In this document: positions 1-11,655 of the stretch, in pieces
Layout of the letters: every line of letters begins with the position of its first letter
Position numbering within the stretch: position 1 is the first letter of the stretch
Source: Apiospora phragmitis
Lineage: Eukaryota; Ascomycota; Sordariomycetes; Amphisphaeriales; Apiosporaceae
Direction of reading: 5' to 3'
Assembly (NCBI GenBank): GCA_038363925.1
Contig: JAQQWL010000001.1
Span: 2,790,001-2,854,000, forward strand
Length of the DNA: 64,000 nt
Made by a program: the position numbers and the translations under genes
Notes under the pieces: model-generated
The model's database searches: none
Seen by the model: the letters and a program-made list of their open reading frames with translations, nothing else
What the model was told of the DNA's origin: nothing

Positions 1-357
1 CCTCCGCCATAAGCCCATAAGCCCACACCCAACCCGAAGCTGCAGGCGGTTTTCATGACGCGCAAGCACTTCTCATTGGCAAAGCAATAAGGTGATGGGT
101 TTTTCATACACATCATAGGGAATTGACCCCTCCATCTCACTGCCCCTCATTTTTTCTGTTTTTGTTTGCAGATAAAGTCTGCTTGAGCAAACAGCTGATC
201 TCACACCGACGCTGCACGCACCACACCTGCCGGTCCTTGTGGAAAACGACCCCACGTAACTCTCCTCAAACAACCCAAACCAGACACGAAGGAAAGAGAA
301 GAAGAATACCAGGAAAAGCCTGAGAAAGAAAGAGAGGGGAAGGAACGAAAACCAAAA
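1..357. other. Upstream/leader region of het-c
   Basis: No protein-coding content is supported here. The last 100 bases before the het-c ATG at 358 are purine-rich (GAAAGAG-type tracts), as is common in fungal 5' leaders. No core promoter element can be named with confidence. Confidence 0.4.
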
Positions 358-3060
358 ATGGCGGACTCCCGAGCGCACTTCTGGCTCGCCAGCCTGCTCC
401 TCGCCGTCGTCTGCCTGGCCACGCCCGCCGCCGCCTTCGGCGCCGGCAACATCAGCAGCAGCTCGCCCATCGAGGGCATCAACTGGCGCCACGGCGACAT
501 TGAGGACGCCCTGCTCGGCATCATGATGGCCCGCGCTCTCAACAAGAAGGGCAAGGAGTTCTCTAAAGTCATGGTCGCCCGCGTCTACTTCGGCAACTGG
601 CTGCGCGATTACTCCCAGGCCGTTGATTTGGGCACCATCAAGAGCGTCTCCTACGAGGCCATCCGGCTGGTCGTCGCGATTTTGGGATTGTAAGTTTTTT
701 TTTGTCTCTTAAAGTTATACAAGAAGAGCTTGAGCGCGGCTCACGTTTCCAACACTTCTGACACACTCTCAGCATGAACTTCGGCTTCGGCTCCAAGGAG
801 TTCGAGGTGACCGAGGAGCGCCTCGGCTGCTACCGCCCGGAGGAGCACATCGACAACCCCAAGGGCTACGGCGGCGGCGACGACCCGAAGCGGTACTGGC
901 ACGGCCTGCGCGGCCCCGTCGACGAGGACCGCGAGCTCGCCTTCGACCCGGACACGGGCATGATCAACTACATCGCCAACGAGCGCGAGGAGGGCATCGC
1001 GACCTCGGCGGGCCTGCTGCGGCACCTGCTCGGCCGCTGCATCGAGCTCGGCCGCGAGCACGCCGCCACGGGTAACGACGATGCGCTGTACGAGGCCATG
1101 CGCCTGATGGGCACGGGCCTGCACTGCCTCGAGGACTTCTTCGCGCACTCCAACTACGTCGAGCTGGCCCTGATCGAGATGGGCTACCGCGACGTCTTCC
1201 CCACGTCGGGCGCGACGTCCGCGTCGTGCTCGAGGACGTCGGCGCCGAGGTCTACCCCGTCGTCACCGGCACCTTCGGCGAGGTCGACTTCCTGCACTCG
1301 GTCGCGGGCGAGGTCTCGGACAAGCTGGCGGCCAACGAGATGCAGGAGCTGCAGGAGCACCTGGAGAACGGCAAGAACGAGGACACGTCGCTGCTGCGCA
1401 AGCTGCTGGCCATGATCCCGTCGTCGGTCTTCGGCGGCGAGAACCAGGCCGACCAGATCGACCAGATCCAGCAGGACGCGGCGACGGCGCAGATGGACGG
1501 CCTGGAAGTCAAGCCGCACCGCGAGCCCGAGGAGATCACGGTCTGGGTCTCCAACATCTTCCGGCAGATCGTGCCCATCATCGAGTGGCACGACCGCATC
1601 ATGAAGATCATCTCGGACGCGCTGCCGCGCATCCCCATCCTCCCTAAAATCGTCGAGCAGCTCGAGGACCAGCTCAACGTCTTCGTCACGGCCCAGATCG
1701 CCCCCTTTGTCGTCCCCGTCATCCAGCAGATCCAGACCGAGATGGGCGCCGGCTCCGAGGGCATCATCCAAAGCTCCGAGGACCAGCAGCACCGCGTCTT
1801 CCACGACGACCTCGCCAGCGACCCCACCCACTCCATGCTGTCCAAGGACCACTTCACGAACGTAAGTTCTTTCATGTCTATTCAAGTTGATATTCCTTGC
1901 ACCTAGCTAACACTTGGTGCCCACAGCTCCTCAACGAACCCGCCGGCAAGACGGCCCAAGAAATGGTCCGCTGGGTCGTCCCCCAGCTCATGGAGGCCAT
2001 GGACGACGAGTCCCTCTCGGTCCGCCGCGCCGTCGACCGCATCATCGACGGCGTCCTGCACCACCCGGCGCACCGGGACCAGGGGCGGCACGGCGCCAGC
2101 GAGGGCCGCCAGCTCTTCTTCCGCTCCGTCGAGCACTGGTGGAACGACATCCCGCCCGAGGGCCAGGACGACTACCTGCGCCGCTTGAGCCGCGAGGGCG
2201 TGCTGGCGGGCGAGAACCACAAGGAAGGGGAGTGGGACAGCGGACACGGGCACGGCTGCCTCGGCAAGCTGGAGCAGCACCAGCAGCACGGTGGCGGCAA
2301 GCAGAAGAAGGAGGAGTGGGATGACAAGATCGCCGCCGCGGCCGCGGATGCCATTTCCAACAGCGTCACAGGTGCCTTCTCGGACTTCATCCCCGGTAAC
2401 AACAACTCGGGTGGCGGCGGTGGTGGGAACAGTCCCGGCGGCGTGGCCTCGTTCCTGGGCGACTTCCTAGGCGGAAACAAGAATGAACAGCGGAGCGGTG
2501 GCGGTGGCGACGAGTGGCGGTCTTCCTCCCCCGGCGGCGGCGGCGGTTTTGAGCGACAGGACAGTAGCAGCAGCAGCTTCGAGAGACGGGATACGTACGA
2601 GCGCGCCGACGGGGACGACTATCACTCGCGCCCCGAGTACAACGGCGGTGGTCACGCGGCCAGCTTCTTTGGCGAGAGCGGTGGTGGTGATGATCGCGGC
2701 GTCGGCGGCGACTCCTATAGTGGGGGCGGAGGCGGTTACGGCGGGTCATCCGAGTACAGTCGTGAAAGTGGCGGTGGCGGTGGTGGTCACGCCGCCAGCT
2801 TCTTTTCCGGTGGCGATGATCGCGGCGGCTACGAGCAAGGCGGTTATGGTCAGCCCCCTCCTCCTCCGCAGCAAGAATACTATGGTGGCGGTCAGGGTGG
2901 TTATCCACCGCCCCAAGGTGGCTACGGTGGCTATCCCCCGCAAGGAGGTTATGGTGGATATCCGCCCAGGGGAGGGTACGGTGGCTACCCACCTCAAGGA
3001 GGAGGCTACGGTGGTGATGGCTACAACCAGCAGGGTGGCTACTACGAGCGACGATGGTAA
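358..3060 (+). CDS. het-c: Het-C heterokaryon-incompatibility protein homologue (one frame break)
   Basis: Three exons are seen: 358-689, 773-1861 and 1927-3060. The introns have GTAAGT donors and CAG acceptors. Residues 1-27 form a signal peptide ending in an Ala-rich stretch. The central part matches the Het-C family (GDIEDALLGIMMARA, FGNWLRDYSQAVDLG, EHIDNPKGYG, HCLEDFFAHSNYVEL). The last ~230 residues are Gly-rich with GGYGGYPP-type repeats, as in Neurospora het-c. In Neurospora, different het-c alleles block heterokaryon formation through a short polymorphic specificity segment. Exon 2 changes frame at the CCCC run 1199-1202. One further C would join the two halves so that ...DVF continues into VGRDVRVVLEDVGAEVYP, so a consensus error is more likely than a dead gene. 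Which allele class this is cannot be read without an alignment. Confidence 0.9.
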
Positions 3061-3279
3061 AGACGGAGGCCGTTATTCAGGTTGTCGATTTTGATGATTG
3101 CTGGTAGAAGGAATGATGATAGCGACGATGAACGGCCGGATTGATCAATCACTAGACACGAAGTAGTTATAATGAAGCCTTGCTCTCAATGAATAAACAG
3201 AAATGAACTTATTTTGACTTGCTCAATTCAGAAAGACACCAATCCTATCTTCTACCTAGCTAGACACTGGGAAAGGGAT

Positions 3280-5116
3280 TCAGGAAGCCCTGTTGTGCTC
3301 CACCGCCCTCTCCTCATGCTCAATATCCGCCACCTTCTCGTCCGCAAAAAGATTCCGCGGCGCATCCGGATGGTCCCCGCCCGTGAGCCGGTGCCCATGC
3401 CGCCCGATCTGCCACCAGGGAAGCGCGAACAGCTCGTCCATGGACTCGAGCGATCTTCCGGCCATCTCGGGCACGAAGAACCAGACCCAGGCCAAACCCA
3501 TCAAACAGACGGCGCCGCAGAACAGGAAAAACCCAAAGGGCGTCATGGCCAGCAGCATCAGCGGCACCGCCTTGGTGTTGCCGAACTGGTTGACGAAGTG
3601 CACGCACATGACGAGCGAGGCGCCCAGCGCGCGCAGCCGCAGCGGCCAGATGTCGGCGTTGACGAGGTACTGGAACGAGTTCCAGCCCATGGCCCAGCCG
3701 ACGCCCGAGATGTAGAGGGCCGAGACGGCGCCGACGGCGGCGCGGCGCTGCGAGGGGCTCAGGTCGCCCGTCTCGAGGCGCTCGCTGCCGACGACGCCGA
3801 GGAAGATGGCGACGTACAGGATCGACGCGGCCTGGAGCGAGATGCCGGCGTAGAGCGACTTGCGGCGGCCCAGGAAGTCGACGATGAAGAAGGCGCACAG
3901 GTAGGCGGCCGACAGCTTGACGATGCCCAGGATGCAGGTGGCGAACAGCTTCTCGGACTGGCCCGTGTAGCCCAGGACGCCGAAGAAGTCCACTGCGTAG
4001 ATGGTGATGGCGCTGGCGCCGGACCATTGGCCCAGCAGCTGCGACAGCAGACCCAGCATGAGGCGGTAGCGGTTGGCGGGAACCATTACGAGCTCACGCA
4101 ACTTGCCAACTCGGGACACGCCGTGAGTAGCCTCGCGCTCGCGCTCGAGCTGGTCCCGGATGCCGGCCAACTCCTCTTGCACGAAGGGGTGCTCGATGGG
4201 CAACTGCCGAAGTGTCGTGATGGCCTTGATGGCCTCATCGTGCTTGCCCCTCATTACGAGGTAGCGCGGACTCTCGTTGAGGGTGAAGGACATGATGAGG
4301 AACAGACTGTGAACGGGGGAAATGTTAGTTCATGATGTGACACCGGGGCAAATGAGCTGTTCTTACCCTGCAAAACCAATATGGGCAGTCTGAGGTGCCA
4401 CCCACTGCATGCGCGACGAGTTGGAGATATGCAGCGACGCGCCCCAGTTGGAGAAGTAGGCGATCATGACACCGAGGTAGACGGAACCGGCAAAGATATT
4501 GGTCAACATGCCGCGGACTGCGCGAGGCGCCGTCTCGCCAATGTAGGTCGGGCCAACGACGACGGTCATGCCGATGCCCAGCCCGGCGATGAAGCGACCG
4601 GCGATGATCTGGCCGACGCTGCCGTGGCTGGTGATGACGATGATGAAGCCGACGAGCCAGAGGATGCAGAGGGTCTGGAGAGATCGGATGCGGCCGATGC
4701 GGTCGCAGAGCAGGAAGGCCAGGAGCGCGCCCACGATGGAGCCCAGCTGGACCATGCTGGTGATGTTGGACTTGCGGTTCTCCTGCTCGTCTTCGCTGCC
4801 GACCTTCATGCCGAACTCGGTCGAGAAGCTCTTGAGAGAGACCATGCCTCCGACGAGGCCCTCATCGAGACCTCGACTGGCACCGAGAATACCTGCGAAA
4901 GCGTTTTGTTAGGTGCTGGCTCATGCTGGGAACTTGAAAAACATCGGTGAACTCACCAAAGACAAAAGTGCTCCAGTACAAGCGCCAGTTCAGCACCTCT
5001 TTGGGCGTCTCATTGAGGGCAGCGGTTTGGAAATAGGAGAGCTTCATCATGACGGGTTTGCTAGACAGGCCGACCAATTTCCAGTATGCTGGGGGTGCAC
5101 AGAGGATGGATGGCAA
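3280..5116 (-). CDS. MFS sugar/quinate-type transporter
   Basis: Exons on the minus strand are 5050 (or 5116)-4957, 4892-4367 and 4306-3280, with GTGAGT and GTAAGA donors. The spliced product of about 540-560 residues has the layout of the sugar-transporter branch of the MFS. It shows an N-terminal NWRLYW helix start, the loop 2-3 signature around DRIGRIRS, the helix-5 signature AGRFIAGLGIGMTVVVGPTYIGE, a central loop with ESPRYLV, DFLGRRKSL in the second half, and the terminal FVPEMAGRSLESMDELF. These motifs are those of fungal quinate, hexose and related permeases; the substrate cannot be assigned. The start is uncertain: the MM pair at 5050/5047 (MMKLSYFQTAALNETPKEVLNW) fits the family better than the upstream ATG at 5116. 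Confidence 0.88.
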
Positions 5117-6689
5117 CAGATAACCAGAGACATGTTCTGGCAGAGCAAGAGCCTCCTTTTATGTACGCCGCATCGTATACCCCGGATCGACACACACAAG
5201 ACTCTGGGCATTATGGAGAGAATCTGAGTACCAAGACTGGGGATTATGGAGACAGCCTGAGTACCAAGAGTACCAAGACTGGGGAGCATGGGGAAGTACC
5301 TGTCTCCCCACAAATTGTCTCCATCGTGTCTCGGGGCTTGACCGAGCTCAGCACACAACGTAGACAACGCCGACGCGATATTGCCCCGTTACCCTATGGC
5401 GCGCCGCGGGGTCGAAGGCGAACCAAGGGCTTGGGGTCAGCAGAATGCGACTGGAAGTGTTGGCATCTTACGATGGGTACCCCTACCGACCCCATCTTGA
5501 GGGTATTCTTTCATCCGCAACCACTCGGTCATCCTCACGGTTCGGGCTAGCGGCCGACGATGACCAGACCGACAGATCTCCGGGCCGAGCTTGCCAGCTG
5601 GGCAACCATCATGTCCATGTCTTGATCCAATGGCGATGCGCGGTGTGTACCGACTGAGGGGGGGGGGGGCAGAAGAGTGGGCTGGGCGGCTTTGTTGGGA
5701 CGGGACTGAGGGCCGGTAAGTGTCGGTGATGAATAGGTATTGGCACGCGCAGAAAACCGAACTCGATTAATGCAAGTAAGACTTGCAGCAGTGTCAACGG
5801 TTTTGAACGGCCAGCTTGGCGGTGAATAGCTGGGGCACAATAAACTATGGTTACAGGTGTCGGGGATAGGCCGACGGTGGATATCATGTTCGTGACCATA
5901 TTCGTGACGCTCGACTAGGCTGGGCCTGGGAGGAAAGCTGAAGAAGCCTGGGAAGCCTGGGAAGCCTGCGAGCCTGGGAAGCTCCCAGAAGAAGCTACGA
6001 CGAACCCCGACAGTTTAAAGTTTTACTACCCACGCCGGGCCAGTTGCCGGAAACCAGCTGAGTCTGCACTTCTCTTGCTGCAACAATAGTACTGATTGAA
6101 GCAGCCAGAACATACTAGGTTAAAGCAAACTGATTCAAGGTGATGCAATAAGAATCCTGGCCAGGAGGTCTCCCGTGCCTGGGCGACAACATTACAAGCT
6201 AGGTGACAGGGCCTTGGCGCTTAGAGGGACCATCGTGGTGGGGGCGTTGTGGATGCGCCTGTTCTTAGGGCCTTGGGTTTTTCCAATTGAAAGGACAGCA
6301 CTGGAGAGTGGATCCCCTGTTTTCCAGTTATCCAGTGCCAATGCTGGGGAAATGAGGAGAAATTGGGGGGATCTGATCCATGCTAGCTCCGAATTATTAG
6401 GCCATGTGGTGCCAAGTTGCCAAGGTAGCATCCCTGTTGTGCCCGCTCAGCTGGGATATGGGCATGGACAACCAACACGAGAGAGACTGCAATCCAATTG
6501 ACCCTCTGGTTGATTGCACAGGTATTTCAATTGAGAAAATCATTTGACGTAGGTACTTCTCTGCTCTGTCGAAAGTGGAAGATAATACTGTCCGAACTAC
6601 CACACTCAAAGAGCAATGACCTCCCACGATGCCCATCATGCATCACGGCCTCTGTGCATCTTACCCGTTGCTCATCCCGGGCAGTTCTT
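5117..6689. other. Intergenic, no supported gene
   Basis: Open frames here lack codon structure or family motifs. The stretch holds a short imperfect direct repeat (GAGTACCAAGACTGGGG units, about 5222-5290), a G11 homopolymer near 5658-5668, and a GAAGCCTGG tandem cluster at about 5945-5985. Confidence 0.5.
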
Positions 6690-7493
6690 TCAGCAGTCGA
6701 CCCAGCCCACATCGACGTGGAAATTGTGCTCAGGCCATTTCTCTCGCCCTGAGCACCAGTCACCCTTGCCATCGCCACCTATGCAACTAAAGCAGTCATT
6801 CTCGGCAATATCTCCGAGGGCGTAGCAGGACCATAGGACCTCCTGCCTACAAGGCGGTACGTGTCAGTTGTAGCGTCAAGCCGTCTATTCTGATGCGCCA
6901 GAAAAGCGAGAGAGAAAGAAAACCTACCCATTCTCTGAGCACAGCCAGATACCCGCGTTGTACGAGCAGCTAATGCGGGCGCAGGTGCCCGGGTTTCCGG
7001 CGCTGACGCCACAGTTGCCGGGTATGACGTGCAGGTAGTCGATGCCGTCGTTGATGTAGGTAGGGTTGGCGGCCCCGCTTCCGCCAACGTTGCAATCGAC
7101 CTCGTGGCCATCCTGTAGCCACGGGTCAGTATCGTGTTTGGGGACATGCAGTGGCATAATCGGACGGCAGGACAGGACTTACGTCTTTGCTGGGGAGGGG
7201 CATGGAACTGTTGAGCCCGGCGGGGAAGTCAGGCTTGATCTGTCGGATCTGGGCGACAACCTCCTGCGAACACGTCGTCAGCAATTGCCGGGATCTGGAC
7301 CAAGCTTCATGGCCAATGGCGTAGGCAATACCTGAATGGTGCCAGTGAAGTTCATCTCGGGGCCGCCTGCCTCGATCTGTCCGCGCCAGATCATCTTGGA
7401 AATAGTGGCATCGGCACGCGGAGCGGTAGTCAACTGCATGCCTGGAAGGGCAGCAGCGAGGCCGACGAAGAATATGACAATGCGGCTCAGCAT
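6690..7493 (-). CDS. Small secreted cysteine-rich protein
   Basis: Four exons: 7493-7332, 7263-7183, 7112-6928 and 6846-6690. Each has GT donors (GTATTG, GTAAGT, GTAGGT) and AG acceptors. The product is about 195 residues. It opens with a signal peptide (MLSRIVIFFVGLAAALPG), then a conserved-looking WRGQIEAGGPEMNFTG block, then a Cys-rich second half with about nine cysteines. The last exon uses the acceptor at 6847/6848, because that frame adds WSCYALGDIAENDCFSC and ends at TGA 6690-6692; the downstream AG gives a poorer frame. It resembles small secreted proteins common in plant-associated and saprotrophic ascomycetes. The function is unknown and an effector role would be speculation. No recognised enzymatic domain is seen. 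Confidence 0.72.
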
Positions 7494-8774
7494 GGTGAGT
7501 TGGTGGTGAAATGGGTATCTAGGATTTGGGGATTCTAGTGTCGTTGGTTCTGAAGTGTTAAGTGGATTGTGGAGTGCGTGTCCAAGATCAGAAGACTTGT
7601 GGGATATAAAAGAAAAGGCAAGGAGAGATTGGCCTCGTGGGTTCAGAGAAGTGTTCTTATGCATTGAACTGAACTTCAATCAATTGATGTTCATGGGGAA
7701 GGGACCTAGTGAATATAGTACCTACTTACATAGGCACTGGGCGAATCACGATAGAATATATCGAGGGAAGGAGCGAAGTAGCACTGATGTCATCTCCCCA
7801 CATCGCCCACCAAGCTGATGCACATAAGAGGTATTCACTTCAAAGTTGGCTTACACGTGGGGAGTATGTTCCTGGCGGCTTCCAACCTTTCGTCATTGCG
7901 ACTCGATGAACCTCTGCTCTAGTACATAGATATATCCGAGGCCCATCCTTGGCAGAATCACAGTCTTGCTGGCTGCATATCCCCTGGTATCATGGTTAGT
8001 AATCCCAAGCTTCACCATTGCCGTCGCTCTCAGGGTGCGTGTTATGCTGTGAAGTTGTATCGGTTTGGAAGTAAATATAGCCAGATGAAGCTCGCATCTG
8101 CCCTTTTCTTGGCATTATGAAATTTAACAGTAGCGGTTTCTAGATCATCTGAAAGAGTAAATATAGTCGAGAAAGCGCTGTCGTACCTCCCACGTTTAGC
8201 CCCCCGTTTTTAACCTTCCATAGGTAGAGTATCGCACGGCACCCTACTCTATTGGGGCGGCCAGAATCTAAGGTATATATAAAATCACGCTTTCCCTTAC
8301 TAATCACGGCGGCGCGTTGGCGCTGCCGTAGCCTTGAGTCGATGGTTCAGCCTTGGCAACATCCTTGCAGTCCCATTTCCGATATCCTATTCATTAATCA
8401 CAATGAGAACAAACAGCCTGTACCTTGCAGATTTGGTTGAGATCAGTCAGCTGATCAAACCGTTCGGGCTCTTTTCGGCTGGGTAGGTAACATGGGCAAT
8501 GCCGTATCAGCCATAGAATCCCCCGGGGCTAATGCTACATAGCAATTTGGGGGCTGTTGGTTCTTGTCGACCGAGTCCATGCTGGCCTGCTTAAGGACCT
8601 TCCGTTTCTGTAAGCCCCTGCATATCAGCCAAGACACCTGCATAGGTAGATACCACATTTGTAGATTGTCCTCCTTCATTCTCCTGTCTAGAGTAGCAAA
8701 GGACATAAAGCTGCTGCCAGATAGACTCGATTCCTGATTCCCACTTCCTGGAGACATTGGCACGAAAGAACATC
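7494..8774. other. Intergenic, no supported gene
   Basis: About 1.3 kb between divergently transcribed genes, so it should hold both promoters. No open frame with recognisable motifs is seen on either strand. A run of TATATATAA-like sequence lies near 8270-8285. Confidence 0.45.
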
Positions 8775-10530
8775 ATGAACCGCAAACACCTGACAAGAAA
8801 TCGAGTCTGTATTGACGCCAAATTGCCGTCAATCGGAAGTTCTCGAGCGCCCAGGCACGTGTTCTGGTTACAGGAAGCGCTTCTAGACAACGATTGCACG
8901 TTTCTTGAGGAACTCCAACAACCACCCAGCGACGAAGAATTCCTGCGTCTCGAGACGGCAATCATCACCAAGCGGCAGCATGACGCAAACGAAATTTGAG
9001 TTAACTGACGACGATACAAGAGGGTGAGATAGCGTCTAGCAAGATCACATCGTCTAATTTACTAAGTATAATCTCAAGTCTTCACGACTTAAAATTTACC
9101 ACGAATACTTCTTAGAGTCTGTCCCCCTCCCCCCAACGTATAACAGTACTTTAGTGCTATACTGATGGATTACCTAGCTCTTCTGATGCATCTTGGTATT
9201 TGTTTGAGAAGAAGGAGGGATACCGGAGCACCGACCGTAGGGGCCTCACGTGCCCAAAACCAGACGGCGTCTTCTACTTCCCGGTACATAATTCATACAC
9301 GAACATCCGTACCACTCCAGGAAACAGCCGATGGCGTTGGTCGAGCAGGGCCCAAGAGCGTGCGACCGAGAACTTCTGTTATCCTATTCTCGCCGAGCTG
9401 GCGGGTCATGGGCTTCTCTACAACCCTCGCACGAACGCGTTGGACCAGCAGGATACGCACAAAAAACACCTCAAAGAGCCGGATCTTTGTTGCTTTCCGT
9501 GGCTTGTCGTAGAACACAAGAAGCGAGATGTTGGCAGAGAGAAGGTGATATGCCAGGTCGCCAATGCATCCATGGCCGCCGTCATGTTGATGGAGTCGGC
9601 AGCCAAGTACGCCGAAGACCAGGAGGAAGCGAAGCATGTGGTTCCGATCCCTTCTTTCACAACCGTGGGTGAGGAGGTCCCACTGTGGATCACTTATGTG
9701 GCCGAGGAGGAGTCAGGTATGGGATACGTTAGTGGCGATTTCCCATGTGATGTCCAAGACTTGGAACGAAGGCTGACGCACAGCAGAGAATGATACGAAT
9801 TTGGGAAGGCGACATGACGACTGTGGTGGATGTCTGTCAACTGCGGATCATTCTGGAGAACCTCCACGAATGGGCAGCACGCCACATGAAACCTTTGCTT
9901 TCAACTTACATCTACCAGTGGAGGTTCCGACATGAGAATGTCGCCCAAAAGAACAGGTACAGGCAGGGCGTTGTCACGACTAGCAATAGTCAGCGTGGCT
10001 TAGACGAGGGGAACACGAAACATCTTGAGCTTTCCGGGGCGCAAATGTCCAAGTTGTTGGATCATGTAGTCGAAACGGTTGAAACGACGGTCAAACTCAG
10101 ACTTCAAAAGTCGATGACGGCAGAGAATGCCATATCCGTGGACATATCCGACAAGCTCGACCGCTTGATACAATACCACCAGGACAGCTCGGGAACTCCT
10201 CAAGCAGCTGCAAACAGGACACATCATAGATCGGACTCTCAAGATACACATTCACCAGCCGAGACATCACCAGCAAACGGGCAACATGCGCAAACACCAG
10301 AGGTTCCTATTGATACACGCCGTCTGGATGAGATGGATGCCTTGCTGCAGCGACGTCTTTCCAACTTCGACGAGCGACTAACAAAGTTGCAGCAGCTAGA
10401 GAAGGGCATAGAGAGCCTAGAGCTATCCATCAACGAAAAGCTTGGTACCGTCCAACTTCCCAAGCAGTCGCTTACAAATTACACGAGTCTTCCCAGGGAG
10501 ACGAGTAAAATCGATTCGAATAAGAAATAA
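8775..10530 (+). CDS. Fungal-specific protein with PD-(D/E)XK-like signature and coiled coil
   Basis: Proposed exons: 8775-9023, 9178-9727 and 9787-10530, with donors GTGAGA and GTTAGT and acceptors TAG and CAG. Exon 1 needs one T fewer in the TTT at 8995-8997. The frame then runs DANEIELTDDDTRG, across the intron, to SSDASWYLFEKK. The middle domain contains CPKPDGVFYFPV, LAELAGHGLLYNP, CFPWLVVEHKKRD and QVANASMAAVMLMESAAKYAE, then IWEGDMTTVVDVCQLRIILENLHEWA. It matches my memory of an uncharacterised expanded fungal family. The PD followed by E-H-K in a hydrophobic strand suggests a restriction-endonuclease-like fold (inference). Residues after about 350 are polar, with a coiled-coil-like segment (DALLQRRLSNFDERLTKLQQLEKGIESL). 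The TAA at 10528 is followed by an open stretch in the same frame, so the true C-terminus is uncertain. Confidence 0.62.
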
Positions 10531-11150
10531 GTCCCTGGGACAGGATCCTCCGAGACTCCCTCGACGGCGATTACCGAACCGCCTCAGCCTTTCGTTTTTG
10601 GCAGCGGATCTGCACATGAATTCCCCGGACATCCAGTGGTACCGAACAGGACCTCAGGGTTCTATTGTTTCGGAACGGCAACGAAGGGGTCTGTGGATAT
10701 TTTGAACTTGAACGAGACAAAGCTAACGTCGTTATTCGACACTGCGTGCGTCAAGGAAGAATCGCAGGATACAAACAGCCAAACATCTCTCCCGGTTTTG
10801 TTGCTAAGGAGTCGTCGCAGACGAAGCGGACGAAGGCGAGAGACTTTGACTGGCGGTGCGCCCTTTCTGGAAGTGAAAAAGAAGAGGGTGCAGAGGGAGA
10901 TGCATACCACGGTAACGAGGAGGATACAAAGGAAGGCACGGGAGAGGATTCAGAACAAGACAACTTGGAGCAAGATAACAAACAGGCCGTCCAGGAAGAG
11001 GCGCAGGAAGACGTAGACGGCCGTCATTTGGGTGATGGCGCGGATGGCGTGGATGGCGTGGATGGCGTGGATGGCGCGGATGGCGTGGATGGCGTGGATG
11101 GCGTGGATGGCGTGGATGGCGTGGATGGCGTGGATGGCGTAACAGAGTAA
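10531..11150 (+). other. Possible 3' continuation with acidic low-complexity tail
   Basis: After the TAA at 10528-10530, the same frame stays open through ITEPPQPFVFGSGSAHEFPG to about 11016. An overlapping frame (about 10760-11150) encodes an acidic, Lys/Glu-rich stretch (EKEEGAEGD, EEDTKEGTGEDSEQDN) that ends in DGV repeats and a stop at 11148-11150. Composition suggests decayed or mis-called coding sequence of the upstream gene, not independent genes. No domain is recognised. Confidence 0.35.
11037..11135 (+). repeat. 9-bp minisatellite, 11 units
   Basis: Eleven perfect-phase copies of GGCGYGGAT (nine GGCGTGGAT, two GGCGCGGAT), followed by a partial unit. The only variation is C/T at position 5. 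In the frame ending at 11150 it would encode repeated Gly-Val-Asp or Gly-Ala-Asp. Confidence 0.95.
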
Positions 11151-11655
11151 TACGGGCGATTTATTATTCCACTATGGTTGACATTGTTTATCATAACACT
11201 CGATTTGTAAATTACCTAACTTCTGGCCCGATACTTGATTCATCTTTAACAGCTCCGCCCCCTGGAACATGGCCATGTACTCAGTGCGCAGGAATACCCT
11301 CGTAGCGTCGCTGTCATGCCATCAGAAAAATCGAATTCCCCTTTGCTAAATTCGGCACCCTCCAACCGCGCTTTCTCTCTTCAACGTGTATCTTTCCACT
11401 AAAAAAACACCTGAACTATCTTCGGAAGTGGCTCTCAAACGAGTATGCAAGATTATCCAGGTAAAATCATTATCGGCTCCTGTTCTTTCTGGATTCATTC
11501 GGGGGTCTCCAATGGCCCATGAATTCCTTGCCTCCGACGCAAAGACTGTCGAGATACGGCGGCCGTGTATATATGTAATCCTATCTCCCGCCACAGCCTA
11601 GATTCGTGTAGCGTTCAGCGTAGCTGTCAACACACATATACGTCCAGCCGACGTC
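11151..11655. other. Intergenic between convergent genes
   Basis: About 0.5 kb downstream of both neighbouring genes, which converge here. No gene is seen. It presumably contains both 3' ends, but no distinct polyadenylation signal can be singled out. Confidence 0.4.

Noticed and set aside
3214..4335. 373-codon plus-strand open frame
   Set aside because: Antisense to exon 3 of the MFS transporter.
11037..11135. Possible CRISPR-like array
   Set aside because: Units are 9 bp with no spacers; it is a minisatellite in a eukaryotic genome.
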